Assembly (NCBI GenBank): GCA_022841915.1
Contig: JALHQN010000003.1
Span: 357,553 to 421,552 of the forward strand
Direction of reading: 5' to 3'
Length of the DNA: 64,000 nt
Source of the DNA: Burkholderiales bacterium
Lineage (GTDB): Bacteria; Pseudomonadota; Gammaproteobacteria; Burkholderiales; WYBJ01
The notes beneath the pieces were generated by a model. It did not search any database. It had not been told where the DNA came from and saw only the letters and a program-made list of their open reading frames with translations. Below are positions 1 to 8,330 of this stretch, one piece after another; the first letter of the stretch is position 1, and each line of letters begins with the position of its first letter. Position numbers and translations under genes: made by a program.

Positions 1-1168
1 TCACGGTATCGGCTGCACCCAGAATCAGGGTGCAATGGATTGCGATCGCCCCGCCGTTGCCATGCGCGAGGGCGACCTTGGCGCCGGAGACCTGTCGCTC
101 GCCGGCCTCTGCGCGCAGTTGCCGCACGGCTTCGAGCACATGGAAGAAACCGCCGCCCAGTCCCGGATGTCCGGCAGACAGCAATCCGCCATGGGTCGTC
201 GTCGGCAGGCTGCCCGACAGCCCGATGTGCCCGTCGGCGACGAAGCGGCCGCCTTCGCCCTTGGGGCAGAAGCCCAGGTCTTCGAGTTCCACGATCACCG
301 TGATGGTGAAGCAGTCGTACAACTCGGCCACATCGATGTCGGCCGGGGTCAACCTGGCCGAGGCGAACGCGGCTCGACCGGAATCGACCGCGCCCGAGCG
401 AGTGAGGTTTCGATACTCGCCGACATGGCTATGGCTCAAGCCGTAGCCCTGTCCGAGCAGATGCACCGGAGGCTTGCGCAAGGCCCTCGCACGCTCCGGC
501 GTGGTGACGATGGCTGCGGCGGCACCATCGGAGACCAGCGCACAGTCGAGCAGTTTGAGCGGCGAAGTGATCATGCGCGACGACATCACCGTTTCCACCG
601 TGAGGGGATCGCGCATGTGCGCATTGGGATTGAGACTCGCGTGCTTGCGCATCGTCACTGCCACCTGCGCCATCTGCTGCGCGGTGGTGCCGTACTCGTG
701 CATGTGCCGCTGTGCGATCAGGGCATACAGCGAGGGGATGAGCGGGCCGTACGGCACCTCGAACTGCGCGTGGGTGCCGCCGCTTTCGGCCATCGCCTGG
801 ATGGCGGTCGAGCGCGACTTGTTGGACAGCAGGTTCTGTCCGGCGACGCAAAGCACCGTGGTGCATTGGCCGCTTGCGACCGCCATCGCGGCGTGATGGA
901 TCATCGCGGCGCCACTGGCGCCGGCGAGGTCCAAGGTCGAGAGATACGAGGGGCGCACGCCCAAGTGCGAGGCCACCACGCCGCAGGGCATGCCCCAGTT
1001 CGCGACGCGCACGGGTGTGGTGATGAGTCCGTCGATGTCGCTCAGTTTCAGCCCGGCATCGAGCAGCGCGGCACGGGCGGCATCGGACTGCAGTTGCAGC
1101 GCGCTGCGATCCGGCACCAAGCCTAGTCTGCTTTCTCCGATGCCGGCAATGGCAGCGGTGCTCTTCAT
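1..1168 (-). CDS. Thiolase-like (SCP-x/acetyl-CoA acetyltransferase family) protein, 3' end outside window
   Basis: The frame opens at ATG 1168 (MKSTAAIAGIGES) and stays open to the window edge, so the C-terminus is missing. The N-terminal AIAGIGES, the central NLLSNKSRS and GAAAAIVTTPERA stretches and the late HGGLLSAGHPGLGGG and ALAHGNGG stretches are typical of lipid-transfer-protein-type (SCP-x) thiolases used in CoA-thioester degradation. The usual nucleophilic cysteine segment of classical thiolases is replaced by an LCVAGQN-type segment, which is common in this subfamily and leaves true thiolysis uncertain. It lies 39 bp downstream of the reductase gene on the same strand and is probably the last visible gene of a five-gene operon. 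The substrate cannot be told from sequence. Confidence 0.8.
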   Translation of the reverse strand, partial: MKSTAAIAGIGESRLGLVPDRSALQLQSDAARAALLDAGLKLSDIDGLITTPVRVANWGMPCGVVASHLGVRPSYLSTLDLAGASGAAMIHHAAMAVASGQCTTVLCVAGQNLLSNKSRSTAIQAMAESGGTHAQFEVPYGPLIPSLYALIAQRHMHEYGTTAQQMAQVAVTMRKHASLNPNAHMRDPLTVETVMSSRMITSPLKLLDCALVSDGAAAAIVTTPERARALRKPPVHLLGQGYGLSHSHVGEYRNLTRSGAVDSGRAAFASARLTPADIDVAELYDCFTITVIVELEDLGFCPKGEGGRFVADGHIGLSGSLPTTTHGGLLSAGHPGLGGGFFHVLEAVRQLRAEAGERQVSGAKVALAHGNGGAIAIHCTLILGAADTV

Positions 1169-1207
1169 CGGCAATCTCCGTAAGGGGCCACTGTCGGCTA
1201 GCGGCGT

Positions 1208-2224
1208 CTAGCGCACCGGCACCGGCCGGTAGGCGACGCCGTCTTCGACGATGCGCTGATCGAGCACGCCGGCGCACGCCGTGACGTTCTTGAGGCTGGG
1301 CACCGGCACCCCGGTGAGTTCGGCGATCTCGATGACCGCGTGGCACAAGGCATCGAGTTCCAGTTGGCGGCCGGCGCGAACGTCGGCCAGCGTCGACGAG
1401 GTGGCCGGCACGCGCTTGACCATGTCATGCACGATCTTTTGCGGATCGGCATCGAGCGGCACGCCGACCGCGGCGGCGACTGCCTTCGCTTCCGAGATCA
1501 TGGCGATGGCAAGATCGCGCGCCGGCGGATAGGCCGCGATCTGATGCGCGCCGGCTTGGGTCAGTGCGCACAGCGGATTCCATACGGCGTTCGAGAGCAG
1601 CTTGGTCCACTTGGCCTTGCGGATGTCAGCGCTGACCTCGGTCTTCAATCCCGCGGGACCGAGATCGGCCGCGATGCTCTCCAGGCGCGACGAGCGACGA
1701 TTGTCCACCTCGCCGATCACGAGCCGGTCGGTGGCCGCCACCACGTGGCTGATCGACCCGGGAGCGACCAGATCGCAGGGCTTGAAGATGACCGAGCCGA
1801 CGAGGGTTTCGTTCGGGAATGCACGCGCGAGCGTGCCTTGCGGATCCAGGGTCAGCAGGCGCTTGCCCGCATGGGGCGAGTCGAGCCCGTCGAAATACCA
1901 CCAGGGCAGGCCGTTCTGGACGAAGACGAAGCAGCCGTCCTTGGCGCGCAACGAGGCGATGTGTTCCGCGCTGGCAGCGATCTGATGCGCCTTCAGCGTC
2001 ACGTAAACGACGTCGTACGGGCCGCTTTCTTCGCCGGGGAGCACCGCGTTCACCCGGATGGTGTCCGTGCGCCCGGTTGCGCGCTCGTGGATGATGAGGC
2101 CTCGTGAGGCCATGGCCTCACGATGCGCGCCACGCGTGACGACCGTCACCGGGTGTCCCGCTGCGCTCAGCAGGCCGCCGATCAATCCGCCGATCGCGCC
2201 GGCGCCATAGACGAGGTACCGCAT
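1208..2224 (-). CDS. 2-dehydropantoate 2-reductase family (ApbA/PanE-like) oxidoreductase
   Basis: A 338-residue protein with a Rossmann GxGxxG motif at the very N-terminus (YGAGAIGGLIGG, about residues 6-17), which binds NADP(H). The C-terminal helical domain carries the KWTKLLSN segment expected around the catalytic lysine of ketopantoate reductases. Known members reduce 2-oxo-pantoate or similar 2-keto acids with NADPH. Its place between a molybdenum hydroxylase and a thiolase-like protein suggests a catabolic role rather than pantothenate synthesis, so no panE symbol is given. The next upstream gene on the same strand ends about 126 bp away, so it may be in the same transcript. Confidence 0.85.
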   Translation of the reverse strand: MRYLVYGAGAIGGLIGGLLSAAGHPVTVVTRGAHREAMASRGLIIHERATGRTDTIRVNAVLPGEESGPYDVVYVTLKAHQIAASAEHIASLRAKDGCFVFVQNGLPWWYFDGLDSPHAGKRLLTLDPQGTLARAFPNETLVGSVIFKPCDLVAPGSISHVVAATDRLVIGEVDNRRSSRLESIAADLGPAGLKTEVSADIRKAKWTKLLSNAVWNPLCALTQAGAHQIAAYPPARDLAIAMISEAKAVAAAVGVPLDADPQKIVHDMVKRVPATSSTLADVRAGRQLELDALCHAVIEIAELTGVPVPSLKNVTACAGVLDQRIVEDGVAYRPVPVR

Positions 2225-2350
2225 AGAGCTGGGTCTCCGATATTCATAAGTGACAGGTGGGCCGGTGCGGGCGCTGCCTTGCGGGTGTCGGCAGAAGCTG
2301 GCCAGAACGCCGGCATGATCCCGCAGCCGCTGCGCACGACGTCTGCGCGC

Positions 2351-4477
2351 CTACGCCATGGCAGCCATGATGCGCTCTCGCGTCAACGGCAACTCGCGCA
2401 CGCGTACGCCGACGGCATTGTGCAGGGCATTGACGATCGCCGCGCCGGTGGGTCCCTGAGCGCCTTCACCCGCGCCCTTGGATGTTTCGCTCGGACGATC
2501 GATCAGCTGCACTTCCACGCGCGGCGCCTCGGCGAAAGTGAGGATCGGATAGGTATCCCAGCCCAGCGAGGTGACGAAGTTGTCGTCGAAGCGCACGGCC
2601 TCCTTCAATGTCCAACTGGTCGCCTGCAGCACACCGCCTTCGATCTGGTTGATGGCGCCGTTCGGGTTCACCACGCGGCCGATATCGACGGCCGCCCAGG
2701 CCTTCACCACGCGCAACTCCTGTTCGAGGACGACTTCGGCGATCACCGCGCAGTACGATCCGAGATTCTTGTACTTGCAAAAGCCGATGCCGCGGCCTCG
2801 CGTGCCGTCGCCCTTTTCGCCGGATTTCCAGTCGGCCATCTGCGCGACGCGCTCGATCACGGCGCGCGCGCGCGCATCCTTGAGATGACGCAACCGAAAC
2901 TCGACCGGATCGGCGCCGCAGGCGATGGCGAGTTCGTCGAGCATCGACTCGATGGCGAACACGTTGGCGAACCCGCCGAGCGCGCGCAAGGCCGAGATGC
3001 GCAACGGGGTGTCCATGATGAGATGGCGCGCCACCTTCTGGTTCGGGAACTCGTAGAGTGGGATGGCGTTGCGATGACTGGCCCCGGCGGGCAAGGGGCT
3101 GTCTATGGGCGGCGACACCGGCACCGGATCGGCCATGTGCGGTGCAGCGATCAGTGTGGATCCGGGACCGCGCCCCGACCGATTGCTATGCGGATTGCTC
3201 CAGGTTTCATGCGTCCAGTCGACGATGTTGCCTTGCGCGTCGGTGGAGGCCTTGAGTTTCATCACCATGGCCGGACCGAAGGGCTCCCAACCGGATTCGT
3301 CCGCGCGCATCCATTGCACTCTCACCGGACGCGGGCTCACCGCACGGGCGAGCAATGCGGCGTCCAGGGCAACATCGTCGGCACCGTTGTGGCCGTAGCA
3401 TCCCGAGCCGTCGGCATGATGCACGACGATGCGATCGGCGGGCACCCGCAGGCACTTCACCATGTCGCCGCGCAGCGGATAGATGCCCTGGCTGTGGCTC
3501 CATAGCTCGTAGCGCTCGCCGTCGTAACGTGCAATCGCGCACGAGGGACCGATCGAGGCATGCGCGATGTACGGTTTGCGATAAGTGGCTTCGAGCGTGG
3601 TGTGCGTGCGCGCCTTGGCTTTCTCGTCCTTCTTGTCGCTGATGACCGCCGTTTCGACCGGGCGACTGGTCAGGTAGTCGTAGATCTGCGCTTCGTGCGG
3701 CAGTTGGCGTGGCGCATCCCAACGGCAGGCCTGCGCGAGCACGGCGGCGGCCTTGATCGCCTGCTCCTCGCGCTCGGCGACCACGCCGAGGAAGTCGCCA
3801 TCGCGAACGACGGCGATCACACCCGGCAGAGCCCGCACGCCGGCATCGTCCAGGGATAGGAGCTTCGCGGCGTAGTTCGGCGGGCGCACGATGCGACCAT
3901 GCGCGAGTCCGGGCAAAGCCATGTCCTGGATATAGGCCGGCTCGCCGAAGATCTTGGCGGGCAGGTCGATGCGTTGCGCATAGCGCCCGACGATGGTGAG
4001 ATCCGCTGCCTGCTTCGGCGGCACCTGGGCGCTCGCCTCGCGCACGAGGTCGACCTCGGCGGCGAGATCCCAGTAGCTCGTGCGTTTGCCGTCGACGTGG
4101 AACACGCCCTCGCTCACCTGCAGCTTCTCGATCGAGGCTGCCAGCGCTCGCGCCGCAGCTTGCATGAAGAGGGCACGGACTTCGGCGCATACGTAGCGCA
4201 ATGCTTCGCCCGACTCTTCCACCGAGCGGCTGCCGCTGGTCATGCCTTCGTTCGGATTCGATTCGGTGTTCGCCGTGACGATCCTCACCTGGTGCAGTTC
4301 GACATCGAGTTCGTCGGCGGCGATCTGGGCCAGTGCGGTGAGTATGCCTTGGCCGATCTCGACCTTGCCGACTCGAACGGCGACGGTGCCGTCGTCGTTG
4401 ATCCGAATCCAGCGAGCGAGCGACCGATTGGCGTTGAGGCTGCCCGGCAGTACGGGCTTGTCGGCCGCTGTGCTCAT
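2351..4477 (-). CDS. Molybdenum hydroxylase large subunit (xanthine dehydrogenase/IorB type)
   Basis: A 708-residue molybdopterin-binding subunit. The start is ATG 4477 (MSTAADKPVLPGSL), because it overlaps the stop of the 2Fe-2S subunit gene by four bases (ATGA). The longer open frame upstream is only the antisense-like reading of that subunit. KVEIGQGILTALAQIAADELDV near the N-terminus and GAGEGAQGPTGAA near the C-terminus match the aldehyde oxidase/xanthine dehydrogenase family, the latter holding the catalytic glutamate next to the Mo centre. With only a small FeS partner and no FAD subunit, it resembles isoquinoline 1-oxidoreductase IorAB or nicotinate-type enzymes, which pass electrons to cytochromes. 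There is no signal peptide. The natural substrate (aldehyde or N-heterocycle) is unknown. Confidence 0.88.
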   Translation of the reverse strand: MSTAADKPVLPGSLNANRSLARWIRINDDGTVAVRVGKVEIGQGILTALAQIAADELDVELHQVRIVTANTESNPNEGMTSGSRSVEESGEALRYVCAEVRALFMQAAARALAASIEKLQVSEGVFHVDGKRTSYWDLAAEVDLVREASAQVPPKQAADLTIVGRYAQRIDLPAKIFGEPAYIQDMALPGLAHGRIVRPPNYAAKLLSLDDAGVRALPGVIAVVRDGDFLGVVAEREEQAIKAAAVLAQACRWDAPRQLPHEAQIYDYLTSRPVETAVISDKKDEKAKARTHTTLEATYRKPYIAHASIGPSCAIARYDGERYELWSHSQGIYPLRGDMVKCLRVPADRIVVHHADGSGCYGHNGADDVALDAALLARAVSPRPVRVQWMRADESGWEPFGPAMVMKLKASTDAQGNIVDWTHETWSNPHSNRSGRGPGSTLIAAPHMADPVPVSPPIDSPLPAGASHRNAIPLYEFPNQKVARHLIMDTPLRISALRALGGFANVFAIESMLDELAIACGADPVEFRLRHLKDARARAVIERVAQMADWKSGEKGDGTRGRGIGFCKYKNLGSYCAVIAEVVLEQELRVVKAWAAVDIGRVVNPNGAINQIEGGVLQATSWTLKEAVRFDDNFVTSLGWDTYPILTFAEAPRVEVQLIDRPSETSKGAGEGAQGPTGAAIVNALHNAVGVRVRELPLTRERIMAAMA

Positions 4478-4950
4478 CGCTTGCCTCCCATCGCCTGGGC
4501 GGCCCGATGGATGGCGCGGCGAATCCGGTTGTGCGAACCGCACCGGCACAGGTGGCGTTCGAGCGCCTGATCGATGTCCCGGTCGCTCGGCTCGGGGTTG
4601 CGGTCGAGCAAGGCTTTCGATGCCATGAGGATGCCGGTGATGCAGTAGCCGCATTGGGCGGCCTGCTCGTCGAGAAAGGCCTGCTGCAGCGGATGCGGCT
4701 GCGCCCGGGTGCCGATGCCCTCGACTGTGGTGATCGACTTGCCGGCCACCGCCCAGAGCGGTGTATCGCAGGATTGGATGTCCTTGCCGTCCATGAGGAC
4801 GGTGCATGCGCCGCATTGGCCCGTGCCGCAGCCGTAACGCGCACCCTTGAGATCGAGATCGTTGCGCAGGATGTAGAGCAGCGGCGTATCCGGCTCGGCC
4901 TCCACGGCGCAGACCTTTCCGTTGACATCAAGCTCGAAGCGTTCGGGCAT
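4474..4950 (-). CDS. Molybdenum hydroxylase 2Fe-2S subunit (IorA/CoxS type)
   Basis: A 158-residue electron-transfer subunit. The plant-type ferredoxin 2Fe-2S site is C41-x4-C46-x2-C49 with C61, and the second 2Fe-2S site in the helical domain is QCGYC followed by HLCRCG. Both are diagnostic of xanthine dehydrogenase small subunits. I chose ATG 4950 (MPERFELDVNG) because a GAGG ribosome-binding site lies just upstream. An ATG 18 bases earlier (4968) is possible. Its stop overlaps the large-subunit start by four bases, indicating translational coupling. It would carry electrons from the Mo centre of the large subunit to an acceptor. Confidence 0.92.
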   Translation of the reverse strand: MPERFELDVNGKVCAVEAEPDTPLLYILRNDLDLKGARYGCGTGQCGACTVLMDGKDIQSCDTPLWAVAGKSITTVEGIGTRAQPHPLQQAFLDEQAAQCGYCITGILMASKALLDRNPEPSDRDIDQALERHLCRCGSHNRIRRAIHRAAQAMGGKR

Positions 4951-5157
4951 CTCGCCATCCTCGCACAATGTTCGCCGACGCGAAGTGAACCGCAGCCCGA
5001 TGAGCCACCCGGAGCGGATTCACGACCCAGTGCCCCGGATTGTAATCGGCCTGGCAGGGTTGCGCGGAAATTGCCTGTTCGCGTACTCCCTCGCCAGCCT
5101 TCGAACCCGCTTGCCGGCGTGGCGAGAGGGCGATCACCCGGGATCGATGCGTAGCGG

Positions 5158-6000
5158 TCAGCGGGTCGTCGGTCGGGTCGGATCCGGGATGAAGTCGAAT
5201 ACGTGCCGGGCGATCTCCTCGGCGCGTTCCCATGTCATGCAGAAGCGACCCTTGGCCAGCACGTGCGAACGCACGTCGGGGATGAGTCGGTCGAACTCGT
5301 TGCGGAACTTGCAGTAGTGGAACAGTTCCCCGATCAGAAGCAGCACGGGTTGGGGCAGGCGGGCGAGATTCGCGTTGAGGTCGTAGTCGTGCAGGGCGTC
5401 GAGCGCCTGCCAGCGGTCACGTCCGACCTCCATCTGGGCGACGTTTACCCGGTCCATCCACGACTGACTGGGATTGAGGGGCGAGTGGCCCGGATCCTGG
5501 TCGCGCATGAATTCGAGCGTTCGGGTCGTCGGGAAGCCGGAGGCGTCGGCGGGGCGCAGGCCGGACTTGAGCGGCGCGTGGTTGGTGTCTGCGACGGCGC
5601 GATCGGGATAGAACGGACAATTGACCAGGACGACGCGATCGATTCGCTCGGCATGACTGCAGCCGAGTTCCGTGGCCACCGCCGCACCGACAGCTTCGCC
5701 TAGCGCGGCGGCCCGATCGATGTGCAGCGCGTCCATCACTTCGACGATGCAGCGCGCGTAGGTCCCGATCGTGGGCTGCCAGTCGATGTGGTCGGAGTGA
5801 CCGTGACTCGGATAGTCGATGGCGATTGCGCGCATGCGCGGGGCCAGCGCCTGCATCAGTTCGAGATAGAGCGCGGACGACTGCTGGTTGATGTGCGCCA
5901 GCATGATTGCCGGGCCTTCGCCGATCGACCGGTAGTGGATGTAGCCCGTATGCGTGCGGATCAGCCCGCGTTGAAAGTTCATGCCGCCATCGTCACTCAT
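5158..6000 (-). CDS. Alpha/beta-hydrolase-fold protein lacking the nucleophile serine
   Basis: 280 residues with a clear alpha/beta-hydrolase scaffold: a GPAIMLAHI strand at about 30-38, IDYPSHGHSD at 61-70 and a late MTWERAEEIARHVFDFI region. At the nucleophile elbow, where G-x-S-x-G is expected, the protein reads G101-E-A103-V-G105. Alanine (codon GCT) stands where serine should be, and the usual late histidine region reads KGRFCMTW without a histidine. It is therefore probably not a classical serine hydrolase. It could be a cofactor-free lyase/dioxygenase-like member or a non-catalytic protein. It lies about 200 bp upstream of the molybdenum hydroxylase genes on the same strand. The start could also be Met7. 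Confidence 0.75.
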   Translation of the reverse strand: MSDDGGMNFQRGLIRTHTGYIHYRSIGEGPAIMLAHINQQSSALYLELMQALAPRMRAIAIDYPSHGHSDHIDWQPTIGTYARCIVEVMDALHIDRAAALGEAVGAAVATELGCSHAERIDRVVLVNCPFYPDRAVADTNHAPLKSGLRPADASGFPTTRTLEFMRDQDPGHSPLNPSQSWMDRVNVAQMEVGRDRWQALDALHDYDLNANLARLPQPVLLLIGELFHYCKFRNEFDRLIPDVRSHVLAKGRFCMTWERAEEIARHVFDFIPDPTRPTTR

Positions 6001-6165
6001 GGAATTCGTCTCGAATCGAGTGGGCGGCGCATTCCAATGGCCGCGACGTGGTCATTGTAGCGGCGTCGCCAGGGACGTGGGTGCCATGGCGAGGATGCCG
6101 ATGCGGCTCGACGCGCATCCGTGCCGCAATGGCAACCGTTGGCGGCGGTGTGCTGCTGCGGAAGT

Positions 6166-6351
6166 TCAGTCGTCGGTAGGCGACTGCTCAGGCTTGCGGG
6201 TGCGGGTCACCGAGGCGGCGATGCCCAATCCGAGCAGTACCAGTGCGCCCACGGCTGTCCATGTGAGCGAGAGGCCCGCCACACTCGCCCCCCAGGCCAG
6301 CCCACCGATCATGATCACGATGCCGATGAGATAGATCGTCATGTTCGACAT
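6166..6351 (-). CDS. Small two-helix membrane protein, unknown function
   Basis: 61 residues: MTIYLIGIVIMIGGLAWGA forms one hydrophobic helix and WTAVGALVLLGLGIAASV a second, with a short charged tail (RTRKPEQSPTDD). An AGGAG ribosome-binding site lies about eight bases before ATG 6351, which supports translation and favours that start over Met4. Similar short inner-membrane proteins are common in betaproteobacteria, but no function is established. It precedes nothing obviously related and is followed on the other side by the glycine-zipper lipoprotein gene. Confidence 0.65.
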   Translation of the reverse strand: MSNMTIYLIGIVIMIGGLAWGASVAGLSLTWTAVGALVLLGLGIAASVTRTRKPEQSPTDD

Positions 6352-6379
6352 GCGTTGGCTCCTGCAGGGGCGACACGCC

Positions 6380-6592
6380 TCAACGGCGCTTGCCCACCTC
6401 GTTGCCGATCACGCCACCCACCGCTGCGCCGCCCACAGTGCCCAGTACGCTGCCATCCGACACGGCGGCCCCACCGACCGCGCCGACTCCGGCGCCGACG
6501 ACTGCGCCCTTCTCCGCGTTCGACATGCCGTCGAAGGTCGCGCACCCGGCGCTCGCCAGGCTCAATGCTGCAATGAGGATCCAGGTCTTCAT
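6380..6592 (-). CDS. Glycine-zipper outer-membrane lipoprotein (OsmB-like)
   Basis: A 70-residue lipoprotein. The signal peptide MKTWILIAALSLASAGC ends in lipobox ASAGC, with the lipidated cysteine at 17. The mature part is a glycine-zipper (GAVVGAGVGAVGGAA ... GTVGGAAVGGVIGNEVG), as in OsmB/YcfJ-type proteins that pack against membranes. A GGAG ribosome-binding site lies upstream of ATG 6592. Members are often induced by osmotic or envelope stress. Nothing in the sequence shows its regulation here. Confidence 0.8.
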   Translation of the reverse strand: MKTWILIAALSLASAGCATFDGMSNAEKGAVVGAGVGAVGGAAVSDGSVLGTVGGAAVGGVIGNEVGKRR

Positions 6593-6701
6593 GATGCGCT
6601 CCTATGCGTGAGTTGGGCGCCTTGAAGACCGCAAATCGTGGGCCCGCACGGACGAGCACGCCAGCATTCCAGCAGCGCGGCGGTGGCTTCCGCGACCCGC
6701 C

Positions 6702-8117
6702 TTACAAATAGTAGGCCCATAAGCGCGAGAACGCTTCCTTCATCCGGGAGCCGATACCTCGGTCCGACCAGGCCTCGGTCGTGATTTCATTCGAGGCAGC
6801 GAGGTCGCGCTTGAACAGCACCTGCAGTTGTTCCGCCATGTCGGCGCCGAGAACGACGACATTCACCTCGAAGTTGTGCACGAAGCTGCGCCAGTCGAGA
6901 TTGGTCGAGCCGACGGTGGACCAGACCGCGTCCACCACGGCGGTCTTGGCGTGCAATACGGCTTCCTGCCGTTCGAAGATGCGCACGCCGGCGTCGAGCA
7001 GATCGCTGTAATGCGAACGCCCCGCATAGAGGGTGAGCCACACGTCGCTCTGACCCGGCACGAGCAGACGCACATCCACACCGCGTCCGGCGGCTTCCTT
7101 GAGGGCGGCGATCGTTTGAGGATCCGGCACGAAGTAGCCGAACGTGAGCCACGCATGCCGCTGCGCATGACCGATGGCCGAGAGCATCTCGACGTACACT
7201 TCGTTGCGTTCGCTCTGAGGGTCCTGAGCGATGACCCGCATGACCTCGTTGCCCACCTTGCTGGGGGCAGCCGCGCGCGTCGCCGGACCGTCGCCTTGGC
7301 AGCGTTGCGAGGACCACGAATCCTCGAACAGCCTGAGCATGCTGTCTACCACCGGTCCTTCGAGTTGGACATGCGTATCGCGCCAGCCCTCCTTCTTCGG
7401 GTCGGTAGGCGGCTGGCGCCGGGAAGTGCGGAACGAGCCGGACGAATAGACGCCGCTGATGTTGATGCCGCCGGTGAAGGCGACGCGTCGATCCACCACC
7501 AGAATCTTGCGATGGTTGCGGTTGTTGATGGTGAGGTCGCGATTTTGTTCGTTCGGCCGGATCGGGTTGAACGCACACACGCCGATGCCGGCCGCCCGCA
7601 GGCGCTCGAAGTAGGCACCGGGTGTGCCTACCGAGCCGACGGCGTCGTAGAGCACCCGAACCGCGACTCCGCGGCGTCGTCTTTGCTCGAGCAAAGCGGC
7701 GAGACGTTCGCCGACTGCGTCTCCCTCCAGAATATAGGTCTCGAGTTCGATGGAGACGGTGGCCGCCTCGATGGCCGCGAACATGGCCTCGTGCGTATGC
7801 GGGCCGTCCACCAGCAGCCGCGATCGGTTGCCGACCAGCAACGGCTCTTTGACGTGCGATTCGACGAGGGCAAGGTGGCGCGCGAGCAGGTTATCGGTCG
7901 AACCGGCTTGCAGGCCTTGCACCAGAGCAGCCGCCTCGCGCGGCTGGAGGGTGCGCTTGCCGTCCTTGGTTTCAGGCGGTGCGGCTCGAGCGGTGCGCGA
8001 CGCCCCTTCGACTTCCACGGGAGGGGGCGTGGTGCAGCCGGCCAGCGTCCAGGCGGCCAGCGACCAGAGCAGCAAGCGGGCTCTATGCCGAAGCCATGAC
8101 TTCGATTTCTGCCTCAT
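6702..8117 (-). CDS. Phospholipase D-family lipoprotein (cardiolipin synthase-like)
   Basis: 471 residues from ATG 8117. This start gives a clean lipoprotein signal (MRQKSKSWLRHRARLLLWSL then TLAGC, Cys28), while a longer frame to 8225 adds a poor extension. Two HKD motifs, NHRKILVVD in the first half and LHAKTAVVD near the C-terminus, form the bipartite active site of the phospholipase D superfamily. GGINISG and GSTNLDWRSF follow them as in cardiolipin synthases. Known relatives transfer phosphatidyl groups (cardiolipin synthesis) or hydrolyse phosphodiesters. The lipid anchor is unlike the usual two-helix ClsA anchor and suggests action at a membrane surface, perhaps in the periplasm. Confidence 0.85.
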   Translation of the reverse strand: MRQKSKSWLRHRARLLLWSLAAWTLAGCTTPPPVEVEGASRTARAAPPETKDGKRTLQPREAAALVQGLQAGSTDNLLARHLALVESHVKEPLLVGNRSRLLVDGPHTHEAMFAAIEAATVSIELETYILEGDAVGERLAALLEQRRRRGVAVRVLYDAVGSVGTPGAYFERLRAAGIGVCAFNPIRPNEQNRDLTINNRNHRKILVVDRRVAFTGGINISGVYSSGSFRTSRRQPPTDPKKEGWRDTHVQLEGPVVDSMLRLFEDSWSSQRCQGDGPATRAAAPSKVGNEVMRVIAQDPQSERNEVYVEMLSAIGHAQRHAWLTFGYFVPDPQTIAALKEAAGRGVDVRLLVPGQSDVWLTLYAGRSHYSDLLDAGVRIFERQEAVLHAKTAVVDAVWSTVGSTNLDWRSFVHNFEVNVVVLGADMAEQLQVLFKRDLAASNEITTEAWSDRGIGSRMKEAFSRLWAYYL

Positions 8118-8167
8118 GACCGTGAGGCTCGCCTGGCCTGCCGTTAAGCCCATTTCACCGTCGACGA

Positions 8168-8245
8168 TCAGCTGAATATCAGGTAGATGATCACCAGTAC
8201 GATCGCGGGTACGCCCAAAATCCATGCAATGAGATACTTGCCCAT
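8168..8245 (-). CDS. 25-residue single-helix membrane peptide
   Basis: A very short gene, MGKYLIAWILGVPAIVLV followed by IIYLIFS, almost entirely one transmembrane helix with a basic N-terminus. The start ATG 8245 has a good AGAGGAA ribosome-binding site. Short peptides of this type (MGKYL-x-AW-x-LG-x-P) recur in proteobacteria and are usually annotated as hypothetical membrane proteins. The function is unknown. It sits between the phospholipase D-type and DUF6279-type lipoprotein genes on the same strand. Confidence 0.6.
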   Translation of the reverse strand: MGKYLIAWILGVPAIVLVIIYLIFS

Positions 8246-8330
8246 GAGCAGAATTCCTCTGTTGGTTGGCTCAGGGACTTTTGCACGCGCTGTGCCCGTG
8301 AACTTGCACCGGAGCGGGCTGCGCTCAGCC

